Shown here piece by piece: positions 44,617-52,932 of a stretch of DNA of 64,000 nt (positions within the stretch are counted from its first letter, which is position 1; each line of letters opens with the position of its first letter). The stretch comes from Azospirillaceae bacterium (lineage in GTDB: Bacteria; Pseudomonadota; Alphaproteobacteria; Azospirillales; Azospirillaceae). Location: NCBI GenBank assembly GCA_031291675.1, contig JARLIO010000006.1:1-64000 (forward strand), given 5' to 3'. The notes beneath the pieces are model-generated. The model made no database searches, was not told where the DNA came from, and saw nothing but the letters and a program-made list of their open reading frames with translations. The translations under genes and the position numbers were made by a program.

Positions 44617-45546
44617 TCAGGGGGCGCTTTCCGGCATGACCGGTCCGTCCCCGCCCGGGGCCGCAGGGTCGAGCCGTGCCGTCGTGACGGTCCTTGTTGC
44701 CGCGAAGTGGCGGGCCAACGCGGCAAAACCGGCAACCGGCACCTCTTCAGCGCGCATGGTCGGCACCAACCCGGCGGCGGCGATCAGACCTTCGGCGTCG
44801 CCCAGGCTGCGCAGCGACGCGCGGAGCATCTTTCGTCTTTGGCCAAAGGCCGCCGCGGTCACCGCCTCCATCGCCGCGAACAGTGCCGGCTCCGGCCGCG
44901 CCACCGGCACGAGATGAACCACGGTACTGTCAACCCGGGGCGGCGGCGTGAAGGCACGGGCCGGAAGGTTGAACAGGGGGCGGGCCACGGCCTGCCACTG
45001 CGTGATCACGGCCAGGCGGCCGTAGCTCTTGCTGCCCGGGGCGGCCACGATGCGGTCGGCGACCTCTTTCTGAAACATCAGGGTCAGGCTGACGAAAGCC
45101 GGCATCTGCTTCAACCAGCCGATCAGAAGGGGCGTCCCGACATTGTAGGGCAGATTGCTGACGATCGCCCGCGGCGCGGGAACCAATTGCACGGGATCGA
45201 TGGTCAGGGCATCGGCCTCGATCACGCGGAGCCGACCGGCCGAGGCGTCCACCAGATCGGTCAAGGCCGCAATGCAACGGCGATCGCGTTCGATCGCGAC
45301 CACGGCGCGCGCCCCGGTCCCCAGCAGTGCCCGGGTCAGACCGCCGGGCCCCGGACCAACCTCGATCACCGTAACCCCGGTGAAATCGCCGGCCACCCGG
45401 GCAATCCGCTGGGTCAGATTGAGATCCAGCAGAAAATGCTGCCCCAGCCCCTTGCGGGCCGCCAGATCATGGCGGGCAATGACCTCGCGCAACGGCGGCA
45501 GCGCCGCCAGCGGCGATGCCGGCCGATCACCGATATCATCGTTCAT
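44617..45546 (-). CDS. rsmA: 16S rRNA dimethyladenosine transferase
   Basis: About 309 residues. RsmA (KsgA) dimethylates two adenosines near the 3' end of 16S rRNA using SAM. The features are KGLGQHFLLDLNLTQRIA, the SAM loop VIEVGPGPGGLTRALL, the catalytic NLPY in SNLPYNVGTPLL and the C-terminal AAFGQRRKMLRASLRSL. A GTG two codons upstream (45552) overlaps the pdxA stop, so either start is coupled to pdxA. It is the last gene of the lptF-lptG-surA-pdxA-rsmA unit. Confidence 0.95.
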   Translation of the reverse strand: MNDDIGDRPASPLAALPPLREVIARHDLAARKGLGQHFLLDLNLTQRIARVAGDFTGVTVIEVGPGPGGLTRALLGTGARAVVAIERDRRCIAALTDLVDASAGRLRVIEADALTIDPVQLVPAPRAIVSNLPYNVGTPLLIGWLKQMPAFVSLTLMFQKEVADRIVAAPGSKSYGRLAVITQWQAVARPLFNLPARAFTPPPRVDSTVVHLVPVARPEPALFAAMEAVTAAAFGQRRKMLRASLRSLGDAEGLIAAAGLVPTMRAEEVPVAGFAALARHFAATRTVTTARLDPAAPGGDGPVMPESAP

Positions 45547-45548
45547 CG

Positions 45549-46562
45549 TCACGCCGCGGCACGGCGGCGCGCCGCCAGTTGCGCGGCGCTACGCAGGGCC
45601 TGGATCAGGCTGGCCGGGTTGGCCCGGCCGGTTCCGGCCAGAGACAAGGCGGTGCCGTGGTCCGGCGAGGTTCGCACGAACGGCAACCCCAGCGTGATAT
45701 TAACACCGGTATCGAAATCAAGGGTCTTCAAGGGAATCAGCGCCTGGTCGTGGTACATGCAGATCGCCGCGTCGAAACCGCTGCGCGCCTGCTGGTGGAA
45801 CAAGGTGTCGGCTGGTGCCGGCCCGACTGCATCGATGCCCTCGTCCTGCAGGGCCTTGACCGCCGGCGCAATGATATCGATTTCCTCCCGACCGAACGCC
45901 CCCTGCTCCCCGGCGTGGGGATTGAGGGCGGCGATCGTCAGGCGCGGCCGCGCGATCCCGAAATCGCGTCGCAGCGCCGCCGCGGCGACCCGGCTGCAAT
46001 GGATGATCGCGCTTTGGGTCAGGGCTCCGGCGACATCCTTGAGCGCGATGTGGATCGTCACCGGGACCACCCGGACCCCCCCGCCTTCCAGCATCATCAC
46101 CGGTTCGGTCGCGATGCCGGCAAGGTGCGCCAGATACTCGGTATGCCCCGGGAACCCGAAACCGGCATCGTAAAGCACGCTTTTCTGAATGGGATTGGTC
46201 ACAATCGCCGCCGCGCGCCCCTGACGGGTCAGGATCACGGCGCGATCGATGCTTTCCAGCACGGCGCGCCCCTGACCGGGATCGGGCTTGCCCGCGACGC
46301 CAGCGACCGCGTCGGTGGTCGGCAACACCGGCAGCGCGTGATCAAACACCCCCTGCGCCTGCTCGGGATCGGCGATGGCTTCAATCGGCAGATCCCAGCC
46401 CAGCCGCCGTGCCAGGGCCGCCAGGCGTTGCGGCCAATCGATCACGAAAAACACCGGGAGCCCGGCATCGACGCGCCGCCGCCATACCATCAGCGTCAAC
46501 TCGCCGCCGATGCCGGCGGGCTCACCCATGGTCAGCGCGACCGGCAAGGAATGCGTGTTCAT
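45549..46562 (-). CDS. pdxA: 4-hydroxythreonine-4-phosphate dehydrogenase
   Basis: About 337 residues. PdxA oxidises 4-phosphohydroxy-threonine in the DXP-dependent pyridoxal phosphate pathway. Signatures are ALTMGEPAGIGGEL, VTNPIQKSVLYDAGFGFPGHTEYLA, VTIHIALKDV, LNPHAGEQGAFGREE and YHDQALIPLKTLDF, with ligand His residues in the last four. The ATG at 46562 has an AGGAGG ribosome binding site. The repeat element lies between it and surA upstream. Confidence 0.95.
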   Translation of the reverse strand: MNTHSLPVALTMGEPAGIGGELTLMVWRRRVDAGLPVFFVIDWPQRLAALARRLGWDLPIEAIADPEQAQGVFDHALPVLPTTDAVAGVAGKPDPGQGRAVLESIDRAVILTRQGRAAAIVTNPIQKSVLYDAGFGFPGHTEYLAHLAGIATEPVMMLEGGGVRVVPVTIHIALKDVAGALTQSAIIHCSRVAAAALRRDFGIARPRLTIAALNPHAGEQGAFGREEIDIIAPAVKALQDEGIDAVGPAPADTLFHQQARSGFDAAICMYHDQALIPLKTLDFDTGVNITLGLPFVRTSPDHGTALSLAGTGRANPASLIQALRSAAQLAARRRAAA

Positions 46563-46623
46563 CGGACCTCCTGTGAGACCTCCCTCTTGCGGATCCGGGC
46601 GCACCCGCGGCACCGACCGGTTA

Positions 46624-46774
46624 TTATACCAATCCGCTTTGATCGTAACCGATCAAAGCGAAGCTCAGGCGCCGGCGCGCCCATCCGGGCGTTTGGCTCC
46701 GCGCCACGGGGGCGCGCGGTCGCCGTCGCGACCGGGACCAGCCCGCCATGAGTCAAGATCATGGCGGGCTGGTA
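46624..46774. repeat. Dispersed palindromic repeat, copy A, between surA and pdxA
   Basis: The element has two perfect hairpins. One is CGCTTTGATCG-TAAC-CGATCAAAGCG at 46635-46660. The other has 14-bp arms, CCAGCCCGCCATGA and TCATGGCGGGCTGG, at 46738-46772 with a 7-base loop. Between them is a GC-rich linker (GCTCAGGCGCCGGCGCGC, GGGGGCGCGCGGTCGCCG). The end with the long hairpin abuts the TAA stop of surA. A second, partly degraded copy lies at 61915-62027. The long hairpin may end or slow surA transcription. Confidence 0.85.
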
Positions 46775-48220
46775 TTACATACGCTGATCGATGTAGGCGG
46801 CCTGCCGCAGATCACGCATATAGCGCCGTTGCAGCATATCCATGCGCTCACCGCCCAGTTCCTCGGAGATGGCGGCACGGTCAGGCGCACCGTTGACCGG
46901 TAGAACCCGATCGCAAACCATCAGCACGACAACACCGGAGGGTTGAACCAGCGGCTCGCTCGGCTTGCCGATCGGCAGCGCGAGCCCCAGAGCGCCCAGG
47001 CGCTCCGGCAGGTCACCGGCGCGAACCACGCCCAGATCGCCGGATTGCGCGCTGCCCAGCGTCTTGGCCTGTGCCCGGAAGGCGTCACAGCCTTGGACGG
47101 TTCGCGAGATTTCCGCGGCCTTGGCGCGCTGCATCACTTCCGGGGTATCGGCCGTGACCGGCAGGACGATTTGTGCCAGCGTCAGCTTGGAATCGGCGGG
47201 ATTGCCGGCCATGATGGTCCGGCGGTCGCGGACATAGAGCAGCGTATAGCCGGTAAAGCCGTGAATCGGTCGCGACATCTGGCCCGGCTGGAGATTTTGC
47301 AGCGCGGTGTCCAGATCAGCCGGCAACTGACCGGCTTGAATCCAGCCCAGATCACCACCGTTATTGGCGCCCGCCGCCTGCGAGAATTGCCGTGCCACCG
47401 CGGCGAAATTGGCGCCTTTGCTGATCTGTTCCGCCAAACGGTCGGCGAGACGATGAACCTCTTCATCCTGATCGGGTTTGTCGACGCTCAGAAAGATCTC
47501 GGCAACCAGATATTCCGATTTTCCGGCGTTGGCCTGGATGCGCTTGACCACCGCATCGACCTCGTCGTCGCCGATTTCGATCGAGGGCCGCAATTTGCGA
47601 ATGACAACCTTGTTCCACAGCAGCGCGGCGCGGCCCTGGGCCTTCAGGGTCGACAGCGGGATCCGACGATCGGCAAAAAGCTGCTCGAGCTGCGCGCGAT
47701 TCATCTTGTTCTGGTCCGCGATCCGCCCGATCGCCTCGTCGACCTCGTGGTCGCTCACCTTGATGTCGAGCTTCTTGGCCTCCTGCATCTGAAGGCGCTC
47801 ATCGATCAGACCGCGAAGAACCTGCGCAACCAGCCGTCCGCGGCTGTCGGGGGTGTCGGGCAAACCGGATGACAACAAAGCCAGATCGACCCGGGCATCG
47901 ACGTCCGTCGTCGAAATGATCTCGTCATTGACCACCGCGGCGATCTTTTCGACGGCCGCGTCGGGCTGCCCCGCCGCGGGCGCCGATGACGGGGCCGCCG
48001 GGGCCTTCGCGGCCGGCCGCGCCACCATCGTCCGGGACGCTGCCCAGGCGCTGCCGCCCAGCGGCGACACGCAGGTTGACACCGCGGCAACGGCCAGGGC
48101 GAGGGTCGCCAGGGTCATCGGCGCTGCCAGGGCGCTAATCAGGGTTGCGGCGGTGCGACGATGGATCGCGCGAAGCGATGACGACGCAACAGGGGGAGCA
48201 ATTGACGCGGGGACAGACAT
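46775..48220 (-). CDS. surA: Periplasmic peptidyl-prolyl isomerase / chaperone SurA
   Basis: About 481 residues, longer than E. coli SurA because of an extended N-terminus. A signal-like hydrophobic stretch (LISALAAPMTLATLALAVAAV) and a Pro/Ala linker precede the SurA N-terminal domain (KIAAVVNDEIISTTDVDARVDL). One good parvulin domain follows (EIFLSVDKPDQDEEVHRLADRL, FSQAAGANNGGDLGWIQAGQLP); a second is degenerate (SAQSGDLGVVRAGDLPERL). SurA helps outer-membrane proteins fold and lies downstream of lptF-lptG. The ATG at 48220 has AGGATGA upstream. Confidence 0.92.
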   Translation of the reverse strand: MSVPASIAPPVASSSLRAIHRRTAATLISALAAPMTLATLALAVAAVSTCVSPLGGSAWAASRTMVARPAAKAPAAPSSAPAAGQPDAAVEKIAAVVNDEIISTTDVDARVDLALLSSGLPDTPDSRGRLVAQVLRGLIDERLQMQEAKKLDIKVSDHEVDEAIGRIADQNKMNRAQLEQLFADRRIPLSTLKAQGRAALLWNKVVIRKLRPSIEIGDDEVDAVVKRIQANAGKSEYLVAEIFLSVDKPDQDEEVHRLADRLAEQISKGANFAAVARQFSQAAGANNGGDLGWIQAGQLPADLDTALQNLQPGQMSRPIHGFTGYTLLYVRDRRTIMAGNPADSKLTLAQIVLPVTADTPEVMQRAKAAEISRTVQGCDAFRAQAKTLGSAQSGDLGVVRAGDLPERLGALGLALPIGKPSEPLVQPSGVVVLMVCDRVLPVNGAPDRAAISEELGGERMDMLQRRYMRDLRQAAYIDQRM

Positions 48221-48374
48221 CGAGACTTCATCCTGGATTCCGGGTGGCGGCTTATTCGGTAGGACCAGACAGTTATCCATTTCCATCCTCTATCACGGCG
48301 GGACCGGCCGCCACCGTGATGCGGGCCGGGCATGACATATCAAGATCCTGAAATCCGGAAGGTGCCGATTTTGA

Positions 48375-49469
48375 TCATCCATCCTCCAGATGCAGCAACA
48401 CCGCAACCCCGAATAACAGGCTACTGACGGCAGGTCCCCAGGCGGCCAGGACAATCGGGATTTCCTCGGTCGACCCGAAGGTCTTGATGACGTCGGTCAA
48501 CAAGAACACACAGAACCCTGTCAGAACGCCGCCGGCAATCATGGTCATGGTTCCACCGCGGCGCTGCTGACGCAGCGAGAACGCCGCGGCGAACATCACC
48601 ATGGCGCAGAACAGCAGGGGTTGTGCCAGCAGAGACTGGTAATAGATGCGATGGCGGACGGTCGGCAGACCGGTGAGCTCAAGGGTCCGGATAAAACTCG
48701 GCAGCTTCCAGAATGACAAGGTCTCGGGTGAAGCAAAACTTTCCTCGATCCGTTCCATGGTCAGGTCGGTGGGAATCCGGATGCGGTCGACCTTCTCCGG
48801 ACCCTTGTGGGGAAGGTTGCGCCAGACATTGCGGATCTCCCAGTATCCCGGCTGCAACACCGCCGAGGTGGCGTCGAGGCGCCCGGTATACTCATCATCA
48901 CCATGGTACAGAAACACCACGACCGGCCGCAGTTCCCGCGCCACCGGATCCAGGGTCTCGGCATGGATCAGGAACTGATCATCGCCATCAAACTGGCGCA
49001 CCCAGAACCCGGAATGGGAGATGCTGAAGGACCCCGACATGCCGCGCCAATAGCGGTTCTCCAACTGTTCGTAACGGCTGTAGAGGATCGCGCCGACCGG
49101 ATTGATGACGCCGATCAGCAGCAGGCCGATCATCCCGGCGCCGACGATGACCGGAAACATGAATTGCCACGCCGAGACCCCGACGGCCCGGGCAACGACC
49201 AGTTCGGCACTGCGGGTCAGCCGCCAGAAGGTGAACATTCCCGCAAACAGCAGCACAAACGGAAAGGCCTTCTGGCCGATGTTCAACAGCTTGAACAGGC
49301 TCATCTCGAACGCGATCGTGAAGGTCACGTCCGGGCGCGACGCGGCGCGGCGTAACATTTCGACCAGATCGATCAACATGATGATCGACAGAAAGGCAAA
49401 CAGCAGGAACAGAAACGAAAGGACGAATTGTCGCCCGATATAGCGGGACAGGATTCCGGTCAGTGCCAT
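48375..49469 (-). CDS. lptG: LPS export ABC transporter permease LptG
   Basis: About 364 residues with six helices and a periplasmic beta-jellyroll domain between helices three and four. With LptF and LptB it extracts lipopolysaccharide from the inner membrane. Typical sequence includes SRYIGRQFVLSFLFLLFAFLSIIMLIDLVEMLRRA, the coupling-helix region TFWRLTRSAELVVARAVGVS and the closing TDVIKTFGSTEEIPIVLAAWGPAVSSLLFGVAVLL. It starts 11 bases after lptF. Confidence 0.94.
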   Translation of the reverse strand: MALTGILSRYIGRQFVLSFLFLLFAFLSIIMLIDLVEMLRRAASRPDVTFTIAFEMSLFKLLNIGQKAFPFVLLFAGMFTFWRLTRSAELVVARAVGVSAWQFMFPVIVGAGMIGLLLIGVINPVGAILYSRYEQLENRYWRGMSGSFSISHSGFWVRQFDGDDQFLIHAETLDPVARELRPVVVFLYHGDDEYTGRLDATSAVLQPGYWEIRNVWRNLPHKGPEKVDRIRIPTDLTMERIEESFASPETLSFWKLPSFIRTLELTGLPTVRHRIYYQSLLAQPLLFCAMVMFAAAFSLRQQRRGGTMTMIAGGVLTGFCVFLLTDVIKTFGSTEEIPIVLAAWGPAVSSLLFGVAVLLHLEDG

Positions 49470-49480
49470 GGCGTATCCCT

Positions 49481-50599
49481 TTACCCCGCCGCCGCAGGAC
49501 GCCGGCGTCCCATACGTCCCCACGGCATCACCAGCCAGACCAGCCCGATCGCGGCAGGGCCGGCGCTGACGACATACATCAAGGGCACGATTTGCGGCTT
49601 TTTGGCCGCGGCATTGATGACGGTCAGGCCCAGGCTCTGGATCAGCACGACCATGACGATCGTCAGCGTGATCCGCCGGCTTTGCCCCCGGCGGTTAAAC
49701 TCACCCGACACCAGCGCGGCGACGCCGATCAGGGTGAAACTGATCGCGTAGAGCGGCGATGAGACGCGCTGATTGAACTCTGCCCAGAGTTGCGGCAGAT
49801 GGCTCTGATCATTGACGTCGTTGACGTTGGGATGCAGCAACTGTTCGAGCGTCCGCTCCCGCGGTTCGACCCATCGCGGCGCATATTGGGGTTCCAGCAC
49901 GCGCAGATCGATCGCATAGCGATCGAAGAACAATTGCGACAGCCGACCGGTGACGGGGTCGACCTCCTGGCGGGTGCCATTGAACACCACCAGACGGGTC
50001 CCGGCGTCGCCATTGACCAGCACACCATGTTCGGCCATCACCGTGATCGGGTCGGCGGGTTGTCGCGAATCGTGGATCAGGATCCCGCGCATCTCGCCAT
50101 TGGGTGTTCGCTCGCGTACGAAGATCGTCAAGCCGACATCCATATCATTGAACACGCCTTCGCGGATGAACACCGTCGAATATTCGCTGCGGGCCAGACG
50201 CTCCAGCGCGATCAGCTCGCGGTTCGCCGCCGGGGCGATGAACAACGTCAGGGAATAGGTGAGCCCCGTCACCACGACCGCCAGGATCAGCGCGGGCTTG
50301 GCCAGGGCCAGGGGCCCCAGGCCCGCCGCACGCATCACCACAAGTTCGCTGTCCGCCTGCAGGCGGTTATAGGTGAACACCACCGCAGCCAGCAGCCCCA
50401 GCGGCAGCACCGTCGCCAGAAAGGTCGGCAGCGCAACCACCATCAAGGTCAGAAAAAGGCTGAAGGGGGCACCACCATCGATAACGATTTCGATCAGGCG
50501 CAGCGACTGCGTCAACCAGATCACCGCGGTCATCGACGCGGTGACGAACAAGGTCGTTATCGCCAGGGAGCGCAGCAGGTAGAGGGTCAAACGTTTCAT
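49481..50599 (-). CDS. lptF: LPS export ABC transporter permease LptF
   Basis: About 372 residues with the same six-helix plus jellyroll layout as LptG. The N-terminus is MKRLTLYLLRSLAITTLFVTA, the coupling segment is FTYNRLQADSELVVMRAAGLGP, and the C-terminal helices carry SSPLYAISFTLIGVAALVSGEF. The ATG at 50599 was chosen because the longer upstream frame is Gly/Arg-rich without homology. It heads the lptF-lptG-surA-pdxA-rsmA unit and is divergent from pepA. Confidence 0.93.
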   Translation of the reverse strand: MKRLTLYLLRSLAITTLFVTASMTAVIWLTQSLRLIEIVIDGGAPFSLFLTLMVVALPTFLATVLPLGLLAAVVFTYNRLQADSELVVMRAAGLGPLALAKPALILAVVVTGLTYSLTLFIAPAANRELIALERLARSEYSTVFIREGVFNDMDVGLTIFVRERTPNGEMRGILIHDSRQPADPITVMAEHGVLVNGDAGTRLVVFNGTRQEVDPVTGRLSQLFFDRYAIDLRVLEPQYAPRWVEPRERTLEQLLHPNVNDVNDQSHLPQLWAEFNQRVSSPLYAISFTLIGVAALVSGEFNRRGQSRRITLTIVMVVLIQSLGLTVINAAAKKPQIVPLMYVVSAGPAAIGLVWLVMPWGRMGRRRPAAAG

Positions 50600-50929
50600 C
50601 AGCCAGCCCGTGGCACCCACTTTATTTTCAGATCGAAGCCCTGGCCGATCAAAATCCAAGCCGGGCAAATCCGGTTCGAGACCGCGGCGCCCGGCGATTG
50701 ACAGACCGCGGGTGCCGGCCGCCCCGATCGCGCCGGGGCTCATCCCGTGTCCCCGGGTGCGAACCCCATCGGTCTCGCGACCGGGTTATCGCAATGCCGC
50801 CCCAACCCTGCAAGTTAAATCCATCCGCGTCCCCCGGATAGCCGGCCTTGACAGCATCGACCGGCCGTCCTTTATCGATGATCGAAGACAGACGCCGGTG
50901 CGGCCGGCCGTCGTGGGAAAGGAAACAGG
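50600..50929. other. Divergent promoter region between lptF and pepA
   Basis: The 330 bases hold no gene. Apart from the pepA promoter noted separately, the lptF side shows no clear -35/-10 pair. Confidence 0.6.
50848..50876 (+). promoter_or_regulatory. Sigma70-type promoter of pepA-holC
   Basis: TTGACA (50848-50853) and TTTATC (50871-50876) are spaced by 17 bases, 54 bases before the pepA ATG. The -35 is a consensus match. GGAAAGGAAACAGG just before the ATG supplies the ribosome binding site. Confidence 0.65.
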
Positions 50930-52435
50930 ATGAAAATTACATTTGCCGAGGCAACGTTGCCAGCAACCGGAACGCTCGTCCTTGGTGTTGGCCAAAACCG
51001 CCAGCTCAGCGAAACCGGCCGCGTCCTGGATGAACGGACCGGCGGCGCCGTGACCAGGGCCATGGAGGCCGCGCGCTTCGCCGGCAAGACCGATGACGTC
51101 TTGACCCTGTTGGCCCCGGCAAACCTCGAACTTGAACGGCTGCTGCTGGTCGGCCTCGGCGAAGCGGAAAAAATCACCGACCTGAGCTGGCAGCGATTCG
51201 GGGCCGCGATCGTCGCCGCCCTGGCAACCAGCGGCGCCCAGGACGCTTTTGTCCCGGTCGAATTGCCCGCCACCAGCACCGACGTCTCAAGCGCCAATGT
51301 CGCCGCGCAGATCGCCCTGGGCGCCCAGTTGCGCGCCTATCGCTTCGATAAATACCGCACGACGCAGAAAAAGGACAAAAAGCCGACCCTCAAGAAACTG
51401 CACCTGCTGTCGGCTGACCATAACGCGGCACGCCACGCCTTTGAACGTTACGATCATGTCGCCGAGGGGGTGAGCCTGACCCGCGATCTGGTGTCGGAAC
51501 CGGCCAATGTGCTGACCCCGGTCACACTGGCAGAGCGCTGTGAGGCCCTGGCCGGCAAGGGGCTGACCGTCGAGGTTCTGGACGAAAAGCGCCTCAACAA
51601 ACTGGGCATGGGCGCGTTGCTGGGCGTTGCGCAGGGCAGCGCGCAGCCGGCACGGCTGGTGGTGCTGCGCTGGAACGGGGCTCCCGAGGCCGCGGAACAG
51701 GCCCCGCTCGCCTTCGTCGGCAAGGGCGTGACGTTCGATTCCGGCGGGATCTCGATCAAAGCCGCCGCCGGAATGGAAGACATGAAATGGGATATGGCCG
51801 GTGCGGCCGTCGTCGTCGGCCTGATGACCGTGCTGGCCAACCGCAAGGCCCGGGTCAACGCGATCGGCATCATCGCCCTGGTCGAGAACATGCCCTCGGC
51901 AAGCGCGCAGCGTCCCGGTGACGTTGTGACCTCGGCTTCCGGCCAGACGATCGAGGTCATCAATACCGATGCCGAGGGCCGGCTGGTGCTGGCCGACGCG
52001 CTGTGGTACGCGCAGGAACACGCCAAGCCGCGCCTGATCGTCGATCTGGCGACCTTGACAGGCGCCATCATTGTCGCCCTGGGCAGCGACCAGGCTGGCC
52101 TTTTCAGCAATGACGACGAACTCGCCGAACGCCTGACCCGGTCGGGAATCAAGACCGGTGAGCCGGTATGGCGCATGCCGTTGGGCGACAGCTATGACAA
52201 GGAGATCAACAGCGACATTGCCGACGTCAAGAATGTCGCGGCCAATCGCAATGCCGGCAGTATCATTGGCGCGCAGTTTCTGAAGCGTTTCATCCGCGAC
52301 GGCATGCCCTGGGCGCATCTCGACATTGCCGGTGTCACCTGGTCCAAGAAGGACGAGGGCGTGGTGCCCAAGGGTGGCACCGGCTTCGGCGTCCGCCTGC
52401 TGGACCGGCTCGTTCAGGATTATTACGAGGCGTGA
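50930..52435 (+). CDS. pepA: Leucyl (cytosol) aminopeptidase
   Basis: The 501-residue M17 metallopeptidase removes N-terminal residues from peptides using two metal ions. The catalytic domain has VGKGVTFDSGGISIKAAAGMEDMKWDMAGAAVV and the family signature NTDAEGRLVLADAL, plus LVENMPSASAQRPGDVVTS. In some bacteria PepA also binds DNA. It is coupled to holC by a GTGA overlap, the usual order in proteobacteria. Confidence 0.95.
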   Translation: MKITFAEATLPATGTLVLGVGQNRQLSETGRVLDERTGGAVTRAMEAARFAGKTDDVLTLLAPANLELERLLLVGLGEAEKITDLSWQRFGAAIVAALATSGAQDAFVPVELPATSTDVSSANVAAQIALGAQLRAYRFDKYRTTQKKDKKPTLKKLHLLSADHNAARHAFERYDHVAEGVSLTRDLVSEPANVLTPVTLAERCEALAGKGLTVEVLDEKRLNKLGMGALLGVAQGSAQPARLVVLRWNGAPEAAEQAPLAFVGKGVTFDSGGISIKAAAGMEDMKWDMAGAAVVVGLMTVLANRKARVNAIGIIALVENMPSASAQRPGDVVTSASGQTIEVINTDAEGRLVLADALWYAQEHAKPRLIVDLATLTGAIIVALGSDQAGLFSNDDELAERLTRSGIKTGEPVWRMPLGDSYDKEINSDIADVKNVAANRNAGSIIGAQFLKRFIRDGMPWAHLDIAGVTWSKKDEGVVPKGGTGFGVRLLDRLVQDYYEA

Positions 52436-52881
52436 GCGAATTCCGCTTCTACCATCTGCAACGCAAGAGCCTTGAGGCCGCGCTTCCGGAACTTTTGACC
52501 AAGATCCTGGAGCGCGGTCAGCGCGTCGTCGTGCTGGCGGGTTCGGCGGAGCGGGTCGAAGCGCTCAACAGCCACCTCTGGACCTTCGATCCGGCCAGTT
52601 TCCTGCCCCACGGCAGCGCCAGCGATGGCGCTGCCGCCGAGCAGCCGATCTGGCTGACCACGGTCGAGGAAAACCCCAACCAGGCCACCGTTCTGGTCGC
52701 CACCGATGGTGTCACCGTGGAACAGCCCGACGCGTTCCCGATCTGTTGCGACCTGTTCGACGGCAATGACGACGAAGCGGTGATGGCGGCGCGCGACCGC
52801 TGGAAACGATACAAGGCCCAGGGCCACGGGCTCAGCTATTGGCAACAGGGCGCGCGCGGCGGCTGGCAGAAAAAGCCCTGA
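52432..52881 (+). CDS. holC: DNA polymerase III chi subunit
   Basis: The 149-residue protein links the clamp loader to single-stranded-DNA-binding protein. It begins SEFRFYHLQRKSLEAALPELLTKILERGQRVVVL and ends with ARDRWKRYKAQGHGLSYWQQGARGGWQKKP, both typical of HolC. The GTG start overlaps the pepA stop. Confidence 0.93.
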   Translation: MSEFRFYHLQRKSLEAALPELLTKILERGQRVVVLAGSAERVEALNSHLWTFDPASFLPHGSASDGAAAEQPIWLTTVEENPNQATVLVATDGVTVEQPDAFPICCDLFDGNDDEAVMAARDRWKRYKAQGHGLSYWQQGARGGWQKKP

Positions 52882-52932
52882 TCCCCGGGCGACCGGACCG
52901 TCAGAGCGCAGCAACAGGGTGAAGGAAAGGTG

